Shown piece after piece: positions 1 through 11,811 of a stretch of 64,000 nt of DNA (position 1 is its first letter; every line of letters starts with the position of its first letter). The notes under the pieces are model-generated. The model was not told the DNA's origin, did no database searches, and saw only the letters and a program-made list of their open reading frames with translations. The stretch spans positions 127,654 to 191,653 of the forward strand of contig NSJX01000017.1 of assembly GCA_002286715.1 (NCBI GenBank), in the 5' to 3' direction. Position numbers and translations under genes: made by a program. Source of the DNA: Dentipellis sp. KUC8613. Taxonomy: Eukaryota; Basidiomycota; Agaricomycetes; Russulales; Hericiaceae.

Positions 1-1443
1 AGGCGTTTGGTTCGGTGCCTGGACTTGGGCCGGGGTCATGTTGATTAGGTTAGGTGAGGTTAGGTTGGGGCGCGCGGGGAGGGGAGGGGCGGGGAGAAGG
101 GGGAGGAGTGAGGAGTGAGGAGCGAGGGGGTAAGTACGGTTTATGCTCTCGAAGGGGGAGGCGGGAAGATGAAGCGAAGACGCCGCTGCGGGGGGGAGAC
201 GATTTATCGGCCTGTTTCGAGGCGGTGTATACGTCTTCTTCTTTTCTTGTCCTCGTTCTCGTCCTTGTTCTTGTTCCAAGCGGAAAAGCGACGGCGACGG
301 CGAGGGGAAAGAAGGCGGACGGACGCGTAGGTGGGCGCCGAAGATGGATACAATCCATGCAGGAGCGCAAGATCCGGCAAATTTTCTCGGTTTCGTTTGC
401 TTCGAATTCCTTTTTGCTTCCCCCTTCTTGTTGCGGCTGAAACAGAAACAGTAACTGTAACTGTAACTCCATCTTCCAGAACCAGGAGGGCCAGGAGAAG
501 ACGGCGGAAACGGCGAAGAAGGCGACCGACTCCCGCAACCAGAAGAAGGTCCCGTCCACGCAGCAGCGAAGAAAGAAGAAGATCCGGCCAATTTTTGGTT
601 CTCGCTCGCTTCTCCAGTTGCGAGGGTGCGGTCATGTCCAGTTGCCCTTCGCCAGTCGCCAGTCGCCAGTCGCCAGCCGTGAGGAAACCGGGCATCCCCA
701 TGGAGTCTCGAATCGAATCTGGCCAACCGTCCACGTCCACAATCTCAAACTCGAAATCTGTAATCTGTAACCTGTTACCTGAAATCTGAATTTTTGGATC
801 TGCAATCTGGCAACAACATAAGTATCCGTTAACGTGAACACTAACGTTACCGGCCCATCGTATATCAGAGACTCACGTACACCCATTGCTCACATATCTG
901 CATAAGCACACTTCGCGCTTTGAAACCAAAACCAAAACCTGATGATGCTTGCAGATGATTCTGGAAGAGTGACGACGATCCCGCCGCGGCCGCCGGTGCC
1001 GGGATAACGTTGGACAATGGCGGCATTGTGGCTTGTTGACGGGATGTGGATGCGTGTATATGCTACTTACGGGGTGAGGCCAGGGGGGGAGAGGGATAAG
1101 CGTGCTTACCGCCCATCGTACCGATTCGTCAGGAACGAACACGCACCGCGCAAGACGCAAGAGGATGCGAGCGTCAGGTCGCAGGTAGCAGGTAGCAGTC
1201 AACTCGACACGCCACATACATAGCATGCGCAGAAGATGTAAGTATACGTAGATCCACGCACTCGAGCTCGCAGCGAGGAGTCTGGGGTCCAGCATTGACG
1301 CGGAGGGGCGAACACAGCAAGCCCTCGCCTCGCCTCGCCTCGCTTCGTCTGGTCCGCCGAGTACGCGAATAGTCGCAGCTGGGCAGAAGTAGGGGATCGT
1401 AGGTCCTAACAGCTCGGGCACAGCTCCAGGTCCAGGTCCTAGC

Positions 1444-1478
1444 TGTCAGTGTCAGTGTCAGTGTCAGTGTCAGTGTCG
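1444..1478. repeat. GTCAGT hexanucleotide microsatellite
   Basis: About five to six uninterrupted copies of GTCAGT are seen. They lie in a non-coding spacer together with other short arrays (650-676, 1743-1780). Confidence 0.9.
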
Positions 1479-1742
1479 ACGTCAACATCACCAGAGCGAA
1501 GATGGCCTCGCAGGCTGCAGTAGCGGCGGCGCTCGAAGGCGCAACCTGCAACCCGCAACTTGCAACCTGCAAACCGCAAAGTGCAACACTGCACAGCATC
1601 GATGTCAAGCGTCAGCGCCAGGTCAGCGTCAGCGTCACGCGCCAATCGCCCGCCCGCCAAGACCAGCCAGACGCGCCAGTCGATCCAAGGGCGGGTGCAA
1701 TACCCACACCAGCGTTCGTACGCACGCAGGATATATATACCT

Positions 1743-1780
1743 CGACAGCAACATCGACAGCAACATCGACAGCAACATCG
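1743..1780. repeat. 12-nt tandem repeat (CGACAGCAACAT)
   Basis: Three near-perfect copies of a 12-nt unit occur in non-coding spacer. Confidence 0.9.
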
Positions 1781-3564
1781 CGACCGCACCGTGGTTCGCA
1801 CCGTCCATATCCGCACCCACATCCGCATCCATTCGCTGCATTGACATCTGTGCATTCGAAGATCTATGTGCCTGTTGCAGATGCGGCGTGAGGCAAGAAA
1901 CGTGAGTGGCTGGCTATTCTTTGCGTGTGCGAATGTTCCCAGGGCGACTGGCCTGGTTCTGTGGTTCCGGTTCTGCGAGTGTAAGCGAATGGAGGGGGTG
2001 CTATGGGTGCGGCGGGAGGGCGGGGGGGAGGGTTAAGAAGGGGTAGGAATAGACGCGGTGTGGTATGGTATCGGTGACGAAGGTGGCCATGGAGTATGGG
2101 GATTGCGAGAGATAAAGGCTCGAGGCGATCTCATTCGCGCGCGAGAGCCTAAAAGTCAGTGGTAACTGCGCCTCTTGCCCTGTTTCCCTTCTTGGGCATG
2201 CATGGATCGACGTGTTTGCTGATTGCTGATTGCTGATTGCGGGGCACTTGGCGTGCGAGGGACGTGGACGTGGACGAGGTGTGCCTGGTGTCAGTCGCGC
2301 GAAGGGCGAGGGATCGTGTGCTCGGGGTCGAGCTAAGCTGCTAAGCTGCGAGAGAGTCGGAGCACGAGTCTCGAGAACCGGAACACCTGCTTCAGCTCAT
2401 GACGTGGGTAAGTATATCGAGCCAACCCAAACAACAAAGGCGTCCCGCGACTTCGCTCCAGCAGTCACTTGCGCATGCACACTTCTCCTCGCGCCTCGAA
2501 ACGCAGCACCTTCTGCAAAGCGGTGCCCAGGACGAACGTTGACCCGCGAGTTAGTCAGTATACCCACCGCTATCCCCAACGCCTGCACGATCGGCGCACC
2601 TGCTGGCATCATGCGTGCTTGTGAGATTCAAGAAGGCGAGGAACCTGGGAAGCCCCCGCTGCCGCCGCTGCGTCCCGGCGCCTGCTTGTTCATCGCTGAC
2701 GCATGTACGCACTCATACAGCGCGGTATGTGGGGCTTGTGTGTGGTATTTTGGCGTCGTCCTCCCGCACCCACTCGCGCTTGACGTCAAAAACGGCGCGC
2801 CGCCGATTCGAAGCAGCGCGATGCTGACCTATGCCGCTTCGAAGTAACGACACCGGGAGGGTCAAGTGATGCATATGCCACTGCGCACGGATGGAGAAGT
2901 GGCGCGCTGGACGCAGGTCACGGTCAGTGGGGGTGAACAGAGCAGGCAAAAAACACACCCGCTACGCGCAGAGGCCCAGTGATTGCACTGTATTATTATG
3001 GGTCCGGTCTGCAGGCCCTTACTTGCGATATTAAATTATTGATGCCCGTAACACCACCGATGCTGATTGCGAAAAGGGGACGCGCGAGAGCAGGTTGGCT
3101 GGGGCCGGTGGCATTTTGCAGCAGGAACGTACAGTACGGTTACGCGGCAACAGAGTCGCGCGTAACGCGTTGCGCCCTGGTTACATGCCAGCATGTGCAG
3201 ATGCCGACATCATCATATCGGCCTCCCACGACGCGGAATTTTGCCCAGCAGCAGCGACCCGCACCCTCGTCGCCCTCGCAGCGCGCGCATCAAGTGACCG
3301 GTAACGTCGCGGGCAGGGGCGGGCGGGGCGAGGAGATTGGCGCGAAATTAATTGGGACTGGGAGAGGCTGGGAAGAGCTAACGGTAAGGAGCGATGGGAT
3401 CAGATGGAAGGACGGCGGGCGAGGATCAGAAGAGATGGATCGCCGAGAGGATGATTCCCAGTGTGTTGTTTTGCAGCCCAGCTCAGCCGTCCGTATCTCG
3501 CTTCTGAATCTCTCTGATCGCGCGGCGCACCTCAGAGCGCTCTCTCCCCACCCACGCTCTCGCC

Positions 3565-3571
3565 ATATAAG
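3565..3571 (+). promoter_or_regulatory. TATA box of aldehyde dehydrogenase gene
   Basis: ATATAAG lies about 52 nt upstream of the ATG at 3623. This is the usual position for a TATA element with a short leader. Confidence 0.5.
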
Positions 3572-3622
3572 TCCCCGCCCTCGCATCATGTCTGCCATCC
3601 TCCAATCCGCACCACACTCACC

Positions 3623-5806
3623 ATGGCGTCCGAGCTCAAGTACACCCCCCTCTCCGAGATCCCCAAGGTGCGCTGCGCTGCGTCTGACTCCCGCCGTGCC
3701 CCAGCCCTGACGCCGTATCGTGCAGATCCACGACAAGGCCGTCGCGACGTTCGCGTCGGGCAAGACGCGCCCGCTCGCGTACCGCCGGCAGCAGCTGCGC
3801 CAGCTCGGCAAGATGATCCAGGAGAACGAGGCGCGCCTCGTCGCCGCGCTGCACACCGACGTCGGCAAGCCGCGCCTCGAGACGACCGTCGCCGACCTCG
3901 GCCCCGTCGTGTACGCCGTCGTCGATGCGCTCAAGCACCTCGACGAGTGGTCCGCGCCCGATAAGGTCGCGGAGGTCCCCGAGTGGCGCGCCAGCTGGGA
4001 CACCACCGTGTACAAGACCCCAAAGGGCGTCGCGCTCTTCATCACGTACGTCTCTCTCTTTTCCGCCATTGCAGCCTCTGTAACTTACCCCGCGCTACGG
4101 ACAGCCCGTGGAACTACCCGTACGTGATCACGCTCGGGCCGCTCGCCGGCGCCATCGCCGCAGGCTGCACGGCCGTCTGCAAGCCGTCCGAGCACTGCCC
4201 GACGGTGTCGCAGGCGCTCGCAGAGCTCTTCCCGCAGTACCTCGACCCTGAAGCGTTCTTCCTCGTCAACGGCGCGATCCCCGAGACGACCGCGCTGCTC
4301 GACCTCCGCTGGGACCACATCTTCTACACCGGCAGCAACCGCGTCGGCCGCATCATCGCCGCCGCCGCCGCGCGCCACGTCACGCCCGTCACGCTCGAGC
4401 TCGGCGGCAAGTGCCCCGTCGTGATCGACCCCGAGACCAACATCGAGCTCAGCGCGAAGCGCATCCTGTACGGCAAGCAGTCGAATCTCGGCCAGGTGCG
4501 CCCTTTCCTTTCCTTCCCTCACCATCTCTAGCAACAGGACTGACTGCGTGGGCGTGGTGCAGATCTGCGTCTCGCCGGACTACGTGCTCGTGCCCAAGGC
4601 GAAGCAGGACGAGATCCTCGCCGCGTTCGAAAAGGTGTACAACCAGTTCTGGCCGAACGGCTGCCTCGCGTCGCCCGACATCGGCCACGTCATCTCGCCC
4701 GCGCACCACGCGCGCCTCAGCCGCCTCATCAAGAGCACCCGCGGCGAGGTCTTCCTCGGCGGCAAGACCGTCGGCGAGCGCAAGATGGAGATCACGGTTG
4801 TCAAGAATGTGCCGCTGGACGACATTTTGATGGAGGAGTCAGTCTCGTCTTGCTCTCGTCGTTCGCTTTGTGCGGAAAATACTCATCGAGTTCTTGTGGT
4901 GTATAGTGAGATATACGGCCCGATTCTCGCGCTCGTGCCCGTCGATGACGTGCACCACGCCGCGCGCATCATCGCCGAGAGGTGTGTCTCCTTTCTTTCC
5001 CGCCCGCTCTCTGTCCGACGCATGTTCATCTCACTCCATTCCAGGCCGACGCCCCTCGCAGTGTACCTGTTCACCGAGAGCGACGACGTCAAGAACAAAT
5101 GTACGCTCCCGTCGTCTCTTTCTTCCGCTTCCCTATCGTGCTTTGCTGACCTGATGTGATTGGAACTTGGAACGCGCAGTCCTCGAGCGCACCGCGTCCG
5201 GCACGCTCGTGCTGAACGACACGTACCAGCAGCTCGCGGTGCACGAGATGCCGTTCGGCGGGCAGGGCGAGTCGGGGTGTACGTCGTCTTCCTTCCCTCT
5301 CTTCCCTCCCTCCCTTCCTCTCGTTCCCTTCGTTCCTATCCTCTCTCCTCTTCCCTTCCCTCCTTCTCCTTCCGTTCCGTTCCTCCTCGTCCTCCCTTCC
5401 CCTCCGGTAGCGCGTATACATGCTCACACACGCGCCCCACAGACGGCGCGTACCTCGGCAAGACCTCGTTCGACACCTTCACGCACAAGCGCAGCTACAT
5501 CAACGTGCCCTACGCGTACGTCCCTCCCTCCCTCTCCTCCCTCCCTCCTCTCCTCTCCTCTCCTCTCCTTCCCTCCCTCCCTCCCTCCTTCCCTGCATCC
5601 CCCGCCTCCACCCTTCTCCGCGTCCCTCCCTCCCTCCCTCTCTTCCATTCCATCCCTTTCCACGCACGCACGCACGCATCTAACCCGCCCCCGCCCCACC
5701 CAGCGCGGACCCGTACATGGCCTTCCGCTACCCGCCCTACTCGGACGAGGCCGTCAAGGCGCTCGGCACGTTCGGCCTGCACATCCCCATCCCCGAGGAC
5801 GACTAG
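3623..5806 (+). CDS. Class-3 (fatty) aldehyde dehydrogenase
   Basis: NAD(P)-dependent oxidation of aldehydes to acids; ALDH3 family members mostly handle fatty and aromatic aldehydes. Nine exons are inferred: 3623-3667, 3726-4045, 4105-4495, 4563-4837, 4907-4981, 5045-5100, 5180-5278, 5443-5515 and 5704-5806, giving 478 aa, the family's normal length. Visible motifs are TPWNYP near the nucleotide site, ELGGK with catalytic Glu at about residue 220, GQICVSPDYV with nucleophile Cys at about 254, EIYGPILALVPV, and ESGYGAYLGK near the C terminus, all in ALDH3 order. The protein ends in acidic PIPEDD with no C-terminal membrane helix, so it is more like a soluble ALDH3 than membrane-anchored Hfd1/FALDH. 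Introns 7 and 8 (164 and 188 nt) are pyrimidine-only expansions, far longer than the other ~50-75 nt introns. Confidence 0.95.
5279..5442 (+). repeat. Pyrimidine-only expanded intron
   Basis: Intron 7 of the aldehyde dehydrogenase is nearly pure C/T (CCCTTCC and CCTCC units) on the coding strand. It is about three times the typical intron length here. The next intron (5516-5703) has the same character, with CCTCCCTCCC and ACGCACGC runs. Confidence 0.85.
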
Positions 5807-8731
5807 GCTCGCCCGCCCGCCCGTCCACTCACTCGCCCCACATACCCACTTGCTTTATACATATTTCGCGCGCGCGGTCGGGGGTTTGCTGGATTTGCTT
5901 GATGGGAGGTTGTATTTGTTGGGAGGTTGTGTAGATCTGTGCGGCAGCGGGGAGTTGGATACCCTGCGCAGTTTCGTGTGGTGTGGTTCGGTGTGGTGTG
6001 GTGTGGTGTGGTTGGGTCGGTAAGTAAGTCAGTAATGTATGTGATGATGTATGTGTCGAATCAGATGTAGAAGCAAAATATCTAAATGTCAATGTCAATG
6101 TCGAATGCCCGAAGTCGCACCGTCGCCTTGAGTCTGAGCATGAGCTTGTTGGGTAAGTTCGCGATTGCGCCTCGTGGCAGTTTGGTTCGGGCTGGGCTGG
6201 GTTGGGTTGACGGACCAGGACACATACGTCTTGACCAGTTGGCGTTGTTGTTCGCGATCGATCAGGGGAGAGCGTAGTTATAAGCTGGCGTAAGTAGGGT
6301 GCAAGGGACGCGCCCAATTGCAAGATTCTGTCAGGCGTGGTCGCGATCGCCGACTTGTAGGCGAGGCTACTATGTATGTCAGAGTGTTAGGGTGCGGGGG
6401 TGGATAATCCCTGCACCCGATCCCAATTCCTGCGCCGGTACTTGATCCCTGCACCAGTCCTCGAACCCTGCACCAGTCCTCGATCCATGAACTCGAATCG
6501 AATTGAATATGAATTGAAAATGAAAGCTCATTTATTCTCAACTGCGTCCGCGTCCGCGTACGTGCGTGCGGCGTTGCCAGGACGACCAATTGCAAACCCG
6601 CGACGTCGACATGTCAATGTCGATGCTATATTCGAATTGAATGAGGAAGATACATGGCCAGACGCAAGCGTGGAGATGTCGATGTATCCGGGCAAGTTGT
6701 CCCATAGTCCATGTCCGTCTGCGTCCGTGTCCATGTCCGTATTTATGTTCGCGCTTCTGCAGTTCTTCCGTTCTGCAGTTCTGTGGTTCTGAGTTCTTCA
6801 GCACACTCGGGGTCCTCGCCGTCGCGTGTACATGTACAGACGGAACGCGGGGATTCAGACGGCGACGGGGTTCTCCAGCTCGCATACAATTGAGTAAATT
6901 GCCGAAGCCCCAGCCCCGCCTCCGCGCGAAAGAGCACATCGCTGTCGATGGTGTTGTGCATATGCATACGGTCGCAATGTCGCACGGCCGTGCGTGCCAG
7001 TGACCAAAATGGCGAATATCGTGCACGGAGGCTGAGTAGTGCACACGAGCACACGAGCACGCAAGCACGAGCCCTGTCGATGATCGCCGTCATACTTGAA
7101 CATATCTTCCGCATAGATATTATATGCTGTCGACGTCTTGCAGTTACATATAGTGGACAGATCGCACGGCTGTCAGTGTAACTGAGTAGTGTTTGATGAT
7201 GGGTACTGTAGGCGTTGATACAGGTGGGCACTGACACGAACACGACGGAAGGCCGGGGCATCGGTGCACGTGTAGCGGGGGGAGAGCCGTCGCATTGGCA
7301 GAGGGGCGTTGAATTTTGGCACCGGGGAAGGACAGTGGCTGCTACAACGACTGCGATAGAGCGTTAGATATCGAGATGGGGGACTAGGACTAGGGCTAGG
7401 GCTAGGACTAGGAACTAAGGGACGTCCAAGCGACAGCCGGTATTATCTTACTGTACAGTTTCTGGTCCTAAGCTTAAGCCAGGCTGAGTTAGCGTAAGAA
7501 TGGGAAATGGACAGCAAAAACAAACACGCACGCGATATCAGACAACCTCGCATGCGTTGGACGTTGAACGATCGGAGGACCCGGCGAATAATCAAATGGC
7601 GCGTTGGCATCGAGGCAGACTCAGATATCGCCTGTGAGCAGACCTGACTGGACATGGACATTGGACATGCACATCCGCCGACTGCATCTGCATCTGCATC
7701 TGCATCTGCACCGCCGTCGCAGATACCCGCAGCGACATTCACAGATCCACGACCGTCGATAAGTACCGCGTTCGTGGATAACGCCATATCACCATCGCGC
7801 CTCCGAGAAAGCAACGGTGGTACGAATGTGGGTCGGGCCTGGACCTGGACCTGGACAGAAAGTTTTTCAATTCAAACTTCGAGATCAGGACGCGTGCGCA
7901 TACTTACATGTTACAACACATATGCATATACGTACGGCATACCAGGACCAACAGCAGCGGCAGGGTGGGTTCTGCCAGATTGCGCTACAACGCGAAGCTG
8001 ATCACGACCTGGCCGTCCTCGTAGATCGTCCGGCCCAGGGCTAGTTCTCGAATTCTCAGCCGTGGCCACTTACTGGTAGGGATACGGATACCGACAAAGA
8101 CACAGACATGGATGCGAATGGGGATAGAGGTGTGATTGACGTTACCAGTCGCCGTCGGGGCCTAGGACCAGGACCGAGCTCGAGGCCAGGGCACCCGCTC
8201 ACCCGCTCGCCTTTCCCCCAGGAACCTACCCACGCAAATGAGCATACACACTGTCGTCAAGACGCGGCAAGGGGGCACCGTCGACGGGTCTTCCGTCGGA
8301 AAATTTAAATTTGGATACGGGTCCACGGGCGCAGGAAGGCTCTGAATCCAGAGCGGTCGTTCCGCGGTGACGTGAGTTGGAGTTCAGGCGGGAGGCCCGG
8401 GATGGGTGAATGTATACAGCACTGAATACTTTTGGCGGGAGAGAAAAAGGTGAAGGAGCACATCAGATCGAGGTGGAAGCATAGATGTGTACGTTACCGT
8501 ACGACCATGACGCATAACCGTTTCGCCAGCAATCGCCACCGCTGCCGTTCTATCAATCAAAACATATAGCAGAGCGTATAAGTACGTGACGAAATACAGC
8601 GCCGGCAGCGTGCGCGTAAGGGTTGAACCATTATCGCAACGTGGACGTGGACATTAGCGTCCGAGCACCGTCGCCGACCATGCAAATAAATGGGGATCCA
8701 AGAAAGAAGATACAGAGTTCGAGATTCATAT
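5807..8731. other. Spacer with microsatellites, no gene seen
   Basis: This separates the 3' ends of the convergent aldehyde dehydrogenase and UBR7-like genes. It holds GTGTG runs near 5990-6010, dispersed GTCCATGTCC-like units near 6700-6750, a CTAGGG/CTAGGA array at 7381-7412 and GCATCT repeats at 7682-7710. ORFs on both strands are short, overlapping and low in complexity. Confidence 0.55.
7381..7412. repeat. Telomere-like CTAGGR repeat
   Basis: Five tandem hexamers of the form CTAGGG or CTAGGA occur. They are one base away from the TTAGGG telomere repeat used by most basidiomycetes. Confidence 0.75.
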
Positions 8732-10246
8732 TCAGTGCTGATCCTGAGACGCGCGCTCGCGATCGAAGAACGCTCTGATGTCTTCTTCTGCGACGACCTT
8801 GCCCTCCTGCGCGAAGGGGCGGAGGAACTGCACGAGGTCGTCCCTGTGTGTATATATGCGCGAGCGTATGCATGGTCAGCAAAATGCGGACAGGGGAGAA
8901 AAGACGCGGGACGAACCGCATGTTGTTGAACGCGCGGATGCCGTCGAGCGCACGGTCGCGTGGTATACGCTCGAGCGCACGCATGCCGAGCTCTTCCAGC
9001 GACAATTCTAATCGTCCAAACGTCAATTAACCGCCCCACCCAGCCACACGGAGAAGCCGCGACGCACGCGAATCGGGGTCCTCAGGTGGCTCGTACGTCT
9101 CTTCTTCCTCGAGCAGGAACCGATGCGCCTCGAGCTGTGGCAGGCACTAGTAGTCCCCCGAAACCCCGTGGTGTCGTCAGCGCTGCGCATACACGCGCCA
9201 GGTTCGGGACGTGACGCACAGATTCGCAGCGGCACCACCGCGCACGCCATCCCTCCTGCAGGAATACATCCCCCTCGCCCACCGCCCGGTCCGCGGCGGC
9301 CCACACGCGCTGAGCGACTGGGTTCTCCGGCGGCGCGAGACACGGCGCAGGCGACACGCGTGCGCGCTTCGTCTCGGACGTCGACTCCGCAGCTGAAGAC
9401 AAGCGTCGCTTGCTGCCGACCTCAGTGTCTGTGGACGATGAAGGCACGGCGGGCTTGGGCTCGGTGGCAGGAGCGTCGGCGGCGGACGCAGTGACGGGGG
9501 CGCGTTCGTCCTCCGCGGGCGTTCCGTCGAGGATCCGCCAGGGCGCGGAGGGATCGTCGCGCACGACCATCAGCGCGCCCTGCGTGCCTGCGTACCGCTT
9601 CACGATCGGGATGCGCGCGACGCACGACGCACACACGAGCGCGTCGTAGTCGTCGCCTGTGATGAGGGGCGGCGGGAGCCCGGACGAAGAGGCCTCTGAG
9701 TGCGCGTCGTCGTCTGCGGCTGCGGGCGCGTCGGGCGCGTCGTCTTGTGGGCGTTCGCGCAGGTTGAGGCAGGATTCGTGGAACCAGTCCTATATAATAG
9801 ATTGGATGAATAGGGCGCTCTGGACATGCCGCGGGACGCACCTCGCAGGCTAAGCACTGCATCATCGTTTCCCGCTCACTCTGTGCGTCATACGGCCGCT
9901 TGCACCTGCAAAACACGCCCGTAAAGTTCTGCCCGTACACGTTCTCCGTGTTCACGTCTTCAGTTTGTTTATGCAGCGTGCAGGCATGCGGCAGCGCGCG
10001 TGTTGGACAGTCGCAACGGAAGCGGCGCTTCGGAAACAGCTCGAGCTGCTCGTGATCCGTATGGCACGCGATGGAGCATGCGGAGCAGAGGCCGCGCGGT
10101 TCGGCGCAGGTCGTGCAGAGGTAGACGGCTTGGCGAATGTAGCCGCGGGGGTAGGTGCATTGGGAGAACGAGTGCGGGAGCGCGAGCGCGGCCTCTTGGA
10201 CGAGGGTTTCTTGCGAGGCGAGGTAGTTCGCTAGTGTGTCTGTCAT
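8732..10246 (-). CDS. UBR7/Mlo2-type E3 ubiquitin ligase (UBR box + PHD)
   Basis: Putative N-recognin-like E3 ubiquitin ligase; in animals UBR7 acts on histone H2B in the nucleus. Five exons are inferred: 10246-9842, 9789-9220, 9146-9068, 9007-8917 and 8843-8732 (418 aa). An N-terminal Cys/His-rich UBR zinc finger lies at about residues 30-95 (CTTCAEPRGLCSACSIACH, then RFRCDCP). A PHD-like finger follows from GVFCRCKRPYD through MMQCLACE, DWFHESCLNL and ALVCASC. The middle is disordered, Ala/Pro/Ser-rich, with a basic KRARV stretch. The family C-terminal block is present: WRARWCRCESC, LEELGMRALERIPRD, then LRPFAQEGKVVAEEDIRAFF. The start ATG at 10246 directly precedes the conserved N-terminal region. 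Confidence 0.92.
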
Positions 10247-10900
10247 GGCCGGTCCTCGACTGGGTCAAATTTTGAGTTGGGTTCTTTTCACAGCCCTGGG
10301 TAGTTATGAGGGTGAAGAATGGGTTCGTAAGGTCAGTTGGCTACAGCTCGTCGAAGGGGGATGGTAAGTATGAGTAATTACCGTCGAAGCGTTACAGTAA
10401 CAGTTATCTGGCAAGCTTGGATACGGTGCCAAAGTTAGATAATAAAGATCCCGCCTTCGCATCTTATCTTATCTCTGGAATGTCCATTCCGTCGCTCATC
10501 CGCCCAGAGACGCGCACATCAGGGAATTCGCTCGAGAAATGTATGCTCCAATATGCAGCTTATATTAGCTTATAAAGCCTATAATCGTTATAAACGCTGT
10601 AAGTTCATACTGCGGTAGAAATTTTACGTATGCAGCATATAATCGCAGTGTATGCAGAATGTAAGATTGCACCAGTTTTCGTGAACTCTCGATATCTTGT
10701 AACAAAAAGCAGCCCCCGGGGCACCCCGACTGCCCAGAACACGGTCAAATCATCAAGAAATCAATTTATTTGTAGTATTTACAAGTACAAGATACTCGAG
10801 ACACCATCACGTTCATAGCCGCGTCGGACGAAAGGGATGGGCGGGGGAGCAAATGAGGCAGTGAGGTGGGGTAGACACTGTATATGAGCAAGCCCCATCA
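10247..10900. other. Spacer, nothing recognised
   Basis: This upstream region of the minus-strand UBR7-like gene is relatively AT-rich for the window (10430-10800). It contains TTATAAAC-like stretches but no ORF I can support. Confidence 0.5.
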
Positions 10901-10929
10901 GAAATGTGTCGAGAGTTACAGTGAAATGC

Positions 10930-11260
10930 CACGCACCTGTTTCCGAAGTCGACGCATGCGCGCACTATGCCATACTACTTTCCTAGGACCGAGGCGAAGG
11001 CTAAAGCGAAATATTAGCTCGTATGAGCGCACACGTACCTTGCTGTATTATAAACCAATGCCCGTGATGGAGAAGCAGTGGCCCAAACAATTCAGTGAGA
11101 AATCACGTACTTTGATGTTGTCCAGGGCGGGACTCAATCTCAGACACGATGCTCGCAACGGGCTGAAGTGAGGATAAGAACAACTTACATGCATGGAGGT
11201 CAGGTCGACGGCCGCGAAGGTGAGGAAAATAATATCAATACCGAGAGGATTCGCACAGGG
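10930..11260 (-). pseudogene. Possible decayed cytochrome P450 fragment
   Basis: On the minus strand an open stretch ending at 11189 reads IIFLTFAAVDLTSMH. It is followed by a clean GTAAGT donor and joins in phase to 11162-11111 (PVASIVSEIESRPGQHQ), which ends in a GTACGT donor. The first block resembles the I-helix region of fungal ent-kaurene-oxidase-like P450s (compare FAAIHTTS, from family knowledge). Further downstream a segment reading ARMRRLRKQ at about 10935-10960 sits where the K-helix-proximal MRKLDSFLKE would fall. No heme-binding exon or start was found, so I call it a remnant. It could instead be an unrelated short gene. Confidence 0.25.
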
Positions 11261-11811
11261 ATAGCTCACCGTAGGAGATGGGGGTTGGGAACAAAGAGCG
11301 TCGTTTCGACGTGGCACGATATGCCCTGTCTCACGTGTGGGTTTAGGGTAGGCAATGTTAGACTTGGGAGACGCGGCAAGGGCGATCACTTACTTTGGGG
11401 CGGTATATGGAGACCTTATAATCGTGTGGTGGGATTGCAACGCGGTAAAATCTGGCAGCTTGTTACAAGTCCTCTGCATGCGCATGTAGGCGCACGGAAA
11501 CTTCCGGGGTCTTACAAACGCTGAAAGCGCTTACAGTGCAGAGGCGGATTCCCTGATGCAGATCGAGTGTATCTCTTGCAGTCCCCTTCGCGGTGTACTA
11601 TCCTAGAGCGCTATTGTAAGTCGATAGCTGCAGGTTTGCTGATTCTTGAAGGTCTTCTGCGGTAGGTCACTCCGATCATCACTTCCAGATCCCAAAACGC
11701 TACTAACCACGGACCTCCGTATACGTACCTTCACCCTCCATTACGCATCGCAGATCTCAGTAATCACCGAGGACGAAGCTAAGCTCCTAAATTCAGCGGC
11801 ATCCTAACATC

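Larger units (their letters stand above)
1..3560. other. Gene-poor spacer rich in short tandem repeats
   Basis: I find no supportable gene here. The sequence is built largely from short imperfect tandem repeats: AGGTTAGGT-like units near 45-65, CGCCAGT near 650-676, GTCAGT near 1444-1478 and a 12-nt CGACAGCAACAT unit at 1743-1780. ORFs are short, mutually overlapping on both strands, low in complexity and lack plausible splice partners. The last ~150 nt before 3623 form the promoter and leader of the aldehyde dehydrogenase. Confidence 0.6.

Noticed and set aside
8960..9636. Several plus-strand ORFs of 60-120 aa
   Set aside because: Antisense shadows of UBR7-like exons.
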